A DNA stretch of 10,027 nt from positions 1 to 10,027 of the forward strand of contig CAIXZI010000618.1 of assembly GCA_903923915.1 (NCBI GenBank), in the 5' to 3' direction. Shown one piece after another: positions 7,243 through 10,027 of this stretch (its first letter is position 1; the number at the start of each line of letters is the position of its first letter). Source of the DNA: an uncultured Bacteroidota bacterium (lineage in GTDB: Bacteria > Bacteroidota > Bacteroidia > B-17B0 > Aurantibacillaceae). The position numbers and the translations under genes were made by a program. The notes beneath the pieces were generated by a model. The model did no database searches, had not been told where the DNA came from, and saw nothing but the letters and a program-made list of their open reading frames with translations.

Positions 7243-8985
7243 TTATTTTACAATAACCAACCTTTTATTTATAACACCCTCGTTGCTTATTATACTTATA
7301 CTGTAAATGCCTTCTGCTAAATTGGCTGCGTTTATTTGGCAATTAGCCGATGTAGCAATTTGTTTATGAACACACTTACCGGTTATATCATAAACTTCTA
7401 TCGTATTTGTTGTTGCATTATTTAATTGATTAATAGTTAAATTAAATAAACCATTGTTGGGGTTTGGATAAATTATTATCTGATTCTGATTTATTGCCAA
7501 CTGATTAACACCCGCGGCCAACACCCCACAAAAGTGTACCTTAGCAGAATCTACACAATAATTTATATTGTTAATACTAGGGTTAGCCGCTGTTACATGT
7601 ATGTTTGCAATGGTATCTACAAAATTTGGTATATCTACAAAAATAAAATAACTACCTGTATCTACATTAGTAAAACTGTAAGCTCCTGTGGCATTTGTAG
7701 TGGTACGTGCTGCACAACCACCTCCTGGATTCCTTCCTAATTTTACATCAATGCCTTTTAAGGGTGCACCCATAACACTATTGTTTCCACCTTGCGCTAA
7801 ACGATGGCCAAAACTGGCATCGGCGCTAACAGTACCGCTTATAACACCGCTACCTGTTGATGCAGGGGGTTCTATAACAATAATGTTATAACCCGGATAA
7901 TATGCATTTGCACAACCACGATGATTTACAAATACAGCGCTATCCCACCTATAGTTATTTGCTTTATTGCTATAATAAGTGCTTACCGCATTGCTATAAC
8001 TTGGGGCTGCAATGGCTTCTATAAAGTAATTAGCATACGGCAAATTGGCAAAGGTGTATGTACCATTACTTTGGATATTAGCAAAGCCAGCCGTATCTAA
8101 AAGCCCACTGTGCGTTGCGTTTGGCCTATATACATAAACTTTACCTGCATTTACAGGGTTGTTGTTATTATCGGTTATTAAACCGCTAACCGTATCGGGA
8201 GCATTACAAACTACACGTATGCGATTATTATGATAATCGGCAATATATAAATTACCCTTCGCATCAATTGCTACATCGCCCGGAATATTTAAACCCGCCC
8301 CAGTAGCTGGGGCTCCATCTCCGCTAAAGCCAAACGCGCCTCCATTACCAACTACTGGATTTATAATACCCGTGCTTGCAGTTACCTTACATACGTATGT
8401 TGCAATAGAAATATACATATTGCCAGCAGCATCAAAGGCTAAACCCGTTGGAGTAATTAAATTAGCTGACGTAGCTACTACTCCTCCTGCTCCGTTAATA
8501 CCTGAGCTTCCACCGCCCACAACTGTACTTATAATGCCTGTACTTGTAATTATCTTTCTTATGCGGTCATTACTTAGATCAACTACATACAGATTGCCAG
8601 TAGCATCAAAGACTACACTGCATGGCGAATATAAACCGGCAGCGGTGGCTTGCCCTCCATCACCACTAAAACCTGCTGTACCATTGCCAGCTATAGTTGT
8701 TATAATACCTGTACTTGCTGTTACCATTCGTATTCGGTTATTTTGATTGTCAGCAATATATACATTGCCCGCAACATCTACAGCCACACCAGTTGGATAA
8801 TACAGTCTAGCAGCAGTTGCTGCACCTCCATCTCCACTAAAGGCACCAGATCCTACGCTTCCGCTGCCGGCTATGGTATTTATTTTACCCGTGCTTACGG
8901 TTACTTTACGTATCCGTTCGTTACCTGCATCAGCAATATACACATTGCCTAGCGCATCAACCGTAACGCCACATGGAAGCCACAT
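7243..8985 (-). CDS. C-terminal part of the NHL propeller protein with T9SS type A sorting domain
   Basis: This frame gives 580 residues if begun at the ATG at 8985, but that Met lies inside blade 2, so it is not the natural start. Residues 1-260 hold the rest of blade 2 and blades 3-6. Residues about 266-345 (VSGLITDNNNNPVNAGKVYV, with GTYTFANLPYANYFIEA) and about 381-475 (VISGTVSADA, with GAYSFTNVDTGSYFIFVD) are two beta-sandwich domains of the carboxypeptidase-regulatory or Cna-B type. Residues 503-580 are a type IX secretion sorting domain: IIIYPNPNNGLFNLTI, EVYDITGKCV, LAEGIYSISI and the final KRLVIVK. NHL propellers often bind ligands or proteins at the cell surface; the target here is unknown. 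Confidence 0.75.
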   Translation of the reverse strand: MWLPCGVTVDALGNVYIADAGNERIRKVTVSTGKINTIAGSGSVGSGAFSGDGGAATAARLYYPTGVAVDVAGNVYIADNQNNRIRMVTASTGIITTIAGNGTAGFSGDGGQATAAGLYSPCSVVFDATGNLYVVDLSNDRIRKIITSTGIISTVVGGGSSGINGAGGVVATSANLITPTGLAFDAAGNMYISIATYVCKVTASTGIINPVVGNGGAFGFSGDGAPATGAGLNIPGDVAIDAKGNLYIADYHNNRIRVVCNAPDTVSGLITDNNNNPVNAGKVYVYRPNATHSGLLDTAGFANIQSNGTYTFANLPYANYFIEAIAAPSYSNAVSTYYSNKANNYRWDSAVFVNHRGCANAYYPGYNIIVIEPPASTGSGVISGTVSADASFGHRLAQGGNNSVMGAPLKGIDVKLGRNPGGGCAARTTTNATGAYSFTNVDTGSYFIFVDIPNFVDTIANIHVTAANPSINNINYCVDSAKVHFCGVLAAGVNQLAINQNQIIIYPNPNNGLFNLTINQLNNATTNTIEVYDITGKCVHKQIATSANCQINAANLAEGIYSISIISNEGVINKRLVIVK

Positions 8986-9257
8986 ACTAGCAGCAGTTGC
9001 TGCGCCACCGTCTCCACTAAAATTGGCCGTTCCATTACCTGCTATGGTTGTTATAATACCTGTGGCTTTATTTATTTTGCGTATGCGATAATTTTGTAAT
9101 CAGCAATATACATATTACCTGCCGCGTCGATGGCTATACCCGAATGATCAGCAGCACCACCCGAGCCTGGTTGCCCCATATAAAGTTCAGCATTAATAGC
9201 CTGCCCTCCGTCGCCACTGTATGCTGCCGTTCCTTTGCCGGCCATCGTGCTAATAAT
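8206..9257 (-). repeat. Six tandem NHL repeats (one per propeller blade), 168-180 bp period
   Basis: Each unit reads roughly I-T-IAGNG-FSGDGG-ATAA-L-P-G-A-D--GN-YIAD--NNRIR-V--STG. The GN.YIAD anchors are 57 (after correcting the frameshift), 60, 57, 58 and 56 residues apart. Six units are what a closed six-bladed propeller needs. Blade 5 is degenerate: it reads MYISIATYVCKV in place of the YIAD..NNRIRKV pattern, and its SGDGG is INGAGG. The DNA of the units is similar enough (for example the plus-strand TCAGCAATATA at 8750, 8930 and 9100) to allow recombination between blades. Confidence 0.85.
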
Positions 9258-9314
9258 TTGTGCATTTACATTAAAACAAAAAGTAATAACCAATAGAAGT
9301 AGAATTTTTTTCAT
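9072..9314 (-). CDS. N-terminal fragment of the NHL propeller protein (signal peptide and first blade)
   Basis: This 80-residue frame starts at an ATG at 9314 with a short Lys-rich end and hydrophobic core (MKKILLLLVITFCFNVNAQ), a clear signal peptide. It continues with most of the first NHL blade (ISTMAGKGTAAYSGDGGQA, then GIAIDAAGNMYIAD) and ends in seven frameshifted residues (IIAYAK region). On its own it would be an exported peptide of no obvious use. The ATG has the usual A- and T-rich upstream sequence and no Shine-Dalgarno motif. Confidence 0.6.
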   Translation of the reverse strand: MKKILLLLVITFCFNVNAQIISTMAGKGTAAYSGDGGQAINAELYMGQPGSGGAADHSGIAIDAAGNMYIADYKIIAYAK

Positions 9315-9417
9315 GTTTTATTTAATAAGTATATGCAATGTATATAAAAATATTTTAACAAAAAAGTGTTTAATTATCTTATTAAAAAAGAATAAAATTA
9401 GTGAAGCAATTTATTTT

Positions 9418-9425
9418 TATATTTG
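9418..9425 (+). promoter_or_regulatory. Predicted -7 promoter box of the thi operon
   Basis: TATATTTG is an exact match to the Bacteroidota -7 consensus TAnnTTTG. It would place the transcription start near 9430, just before the first paired base of the riboswitch (9435), which is the expected arrangement. No TTTG is visible at the -33 position. The rest of the gap upstream (9315-9417) is AT-rich; I see no clear promoter there for the minus-strand propeller gene. Confidence 0.6.
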
Positions 9426-9434
9426 TTATAGTAA

Positions 9435-9586
9435 ACTTTAGGGGTGTTGGTATAAGACTTAAGATTTAATTTAGAATTTAAAAGGCTATTTTTTCTTTTA
9501 ACTTTTAACTTGAAAATTTTTAACTTATCTCGACTGAGATTATACCCTTCGAACCTGAACAGGATAATGCCTGCGAAGGGAAAAGT
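9435..9586 (+). ncRNA. TPP riboswitch (THI element) with an extended P3 arm
   Basis: The conserved aptamer pieces are all present in order: GGGGTG (9441-9446), CTGAGA (9534-9539), TATACCC (9541-9547), ACCTGA (9553-9558), then GGATAATGCCTGCG (9562-9575) and AGGGAA (9577-9582). ACTTT (9435-9439) pairs with AAAGT (9582-9586) as helix P1. TTGGTATAAG (9447-9456) pairs with CTTATCTCGA (9524-9533) as P3, with one mismatch and two G-T pairs, leaving a 67-base AT-rich insert (9457-9523) at its end. It senses thiamine diphosphate and would lower expression of thiS and thiC. The expression platform is unclear: 9591-9610 can form only a small hairpin (TACG/CGTA) followed by TTTT, so control of translation of thiS is as likely as termination. 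With the promoter it fills most of the 334-base gene-free stretch 9315-9648. Confidence 0.95.
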
Positions 9587-9648
9587 GAAAGAATTACGTT
9601 TCCGTATTTTCTCTCCTCTTAAAGTTTTTATAGTATAAATAAATTGAG

Positions 9649-9852
9649 ATGATTGTTTTTATCAACAATAAAAATTGTGTGCTTAATGCAGATGCCAATT
9701 TAACGATGGCATTAGAGCAAAATGACATTCAATCACAAAAAGGAATTGCGGTGGCGGTAAACAATGCTGTAATACCAAAGACAGAATGGCAAACTAAAAT
9801 TCTACATGAGAACGATAAAATAACCATTATAAAAGCAACTCAAGGAGGTTAG
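9649..9852 (+). CDS. thiS: Sulfur carrier protein ThiS
   Basis: ThiS is a ubiquitin-fold protein of 67 residues that carries sulfur as a C-terminal thiocarboxylate for making the thiazole ring of thiamine. The sequence ends IIKATQGG; the terminal Gly-Gly is the site adenylated by ThiF and then thiolated. The start MIVFINNK and the segment [17 protein letters not shown] (the family's IAVA.N..viPr..W motif) support the call, as does the length, about 66 in E. coli. It is the first gene after the TPP riboswitch and is followed by thiC, as in other Bacteroidota thi operons. The stop is TAG, and its G is the first base of the palindromic repeat downstream. Confidence 0.95.
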   Translation: MIVFINNKNCVLNADANLTMALEQNDIQSQKGIAVAVNNAVIPKTEWQTKILHENDKITIIKATQGG

Positions 9853-9919
9853 CCGCAGATTGCACAGGTTTTCACAGATGTGCAAAAAATAATCGGCGTT
9901 AATCAGTGTAATCTGTGGC
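9852..9919 (+). repeat. Palindromic interspersed repeat between thiS and thiC
   Basis: GCCGCAGATTGCACAGGTT (9852-9870) is an imperfect inverted copy of AATCAGTGTAATCTGTGGC (9901-9919): 15 of 19 positions pair as Watson-Crick and others can form G-T pairs in RNA. The centre (9871-9900) repeats related words (CACAGATG, ATCGGCGTT). Sequences of this CACAGATT/AATCTGTG kind are familiar as high-copy palindromic repeats in many Bacteroidota genomes (from memory, not searched). In the transcript it would form a long hairpin without a T-run, so it is not an obvious terminator, but it could affect the stability of the message or the thiS to thiC ratio. Confidence 0.75.
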
Positions 9920-9944
9920 AAAAAAATAAATTAAAATTCAACAA

Positions 9945-10027
9945 ATGAAAAAAGACAAAGCACCTAATCAAGATGTAATCAGCAAAGAACCATTAACAGG
10001 GTCGCGTAAAATTTTTGTGGATGGAAA
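9945..10027 (+). CDS. thiC: Phosphomethylpyrimidine synthase ThiC, N-terminal 27 codons only
   Basis: The frame starts at an ATG at 9945 and runs off the right edge. The visible residues include ISKEPLTGSRKIFVDG, which matches the N-terminal ISREPFPNSRKIYVEG-like motif of bacterial ThiC. ThiC is a radical SAM, iron-sulfur enzyme that rearranges aminoimidazole ribotide into the hydroxymethylpyrimidine phosphate of thiamine; none of its catalytic part is in the window. Position directly after thiS under a TPP riboswitch supports the call. It lies 25 bases after the palindromic repeat; the leader is A-rich and has no Shine-Dalgarno motif. Confidence 0.9.
   Translation, partial: MKKDKAPNQDVISKEPLTGSRKIFVDG

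Larger units (their letters stand above)
7243..9314 (-). pseudogene. Secreted NHL beta-propeller protein with T9SS sorting tail, split by a one-base frameshift
   Basis: Read as one gene this encodes a protein of about 690 residues, but the frame breaks near 9092-9095. Before the break the frame reads GNMYIADYK and soon hits a stop (9072-9074); in the other frame the sequence resumes as YRIRKINKATG. Adding one A to the run of four on the coding strand gives ADYKNYRIRK, which matches the NHL blade pattern ADNQNNRIRM of a later repeat exactly in spacing. The spacing between the two GN.YIAD motifs here is 170 bases, one short of the 171 of a 57-residue blade like its neighbours. The restored protein has a signal peptide (MKKILLLLVITFCFNVNA/Q), six NHL repeats, two beta-sandwich domains and a type IX sorting domain, so it would be exported and fixed to or released from the cell surface. 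Whether the shift is a real mutation or a sequence error cannot be decided here; the rest of the frame shows no other damage. Confidence 0.8.

Noticed and set aside
8372..9091. Several plus-strand open frames of 72-124 residues
   Set aside because: They are antisense shadows of the NHL repeats; their similar Pro- and Leu-rich sequences come from the repeated blade DNA.
9086..9100. Programmed -1 ribosomal frameshifting joining the two propeller frames
   Set aside because: The site reads GAT TAC AAA ATT, which is not an X XXY YYZ slippery heptamer, and I see no strong downstream stem or pseudoknot.
8206..9257. CRISPR-like or minisatellite array suggested by regular repeated words
   Set aside because: The units are 168-180 bp, in frame and translate to NHL blades; there are no short direct repeats with unique spacers.
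9595..9610. Rho-independent terminator as expression platform of the riboswitch
   Set aside because: The stem is only four perfect base pairs with a mismatch above two more A-T pairs; too weak to call, though followed by TTTT.

Overview
The window is chromosomal DNA from a low-GC member of the Bacteroidota. The evidence is a secreted protein ending in a type IX secretion (Por) sorting domain, promoters with the phylum's TAnnTTTG -7 box, a DUF2279 family protein, an F1Fo ATP synthase operon that stops after the gamma subunit, and a long-form Fo subunit a with a signal-peptide-like N-terminus. I cannot name the order or genus from the sequence.

Layout: (1) Positions 1-1988, minus strand: a tight two-gene unit of an exported double-thioredoxin protein and, 6 bases downstream, a DUF2279 protein that runs off the left edge. 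(2) Positions 2020-7232, plus strand: the ATP synthase genes atpB-atpE-atpF-atpH-atpA-atpG (subunits a, c, b, delta, alpha, gamma), starting from a Bacteroidota-type promoter and ending at a strong hairpin terminator. The beta and epsilon genes (atpD, atpC) are not present and must lie elsewhere. Two hairpins flank atpE; the one after it looks like an intrinsic terminator inside the operon. (3) Positions 7243-9314, minus strand, convergent with atpG: a secreted six-bladed NHL beta-propeller protein with two beta-sandwich (carboxypeptidase-regulatory-like) domains and a T9SS sorting tail, split into two reading frames by one missing base near 9092-9095. (4) Positions 9418-10027, plus strand: the start of a thiamine biosynthesis operon, with a promoter, a TPP riboswitch with an unusually long P3 arm, thiS, a 68-bp palindromic repeat that begins at the last base of the thiS stop codon, and the first 27 codons of thiC.

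The six atp genes encode the whole Fo part (a, c, b) plus the delta, alpha and gamma parts of F1, so the enzyme also needs the unlinked beta and epsilon products. ThiS carries the sulfur for the thiazole half of thiamine and ThiC makes the pyrimidine half; the riboswitch would turn both down when thiamine diphosphate is plentiful. Most of the window is ordinary housekeeping sequence. The points most worth a second look are the hairpins around atpE, the palindromic element at the thiS stop, the frameshifted propeller gene and the expanded riboswitch arm.
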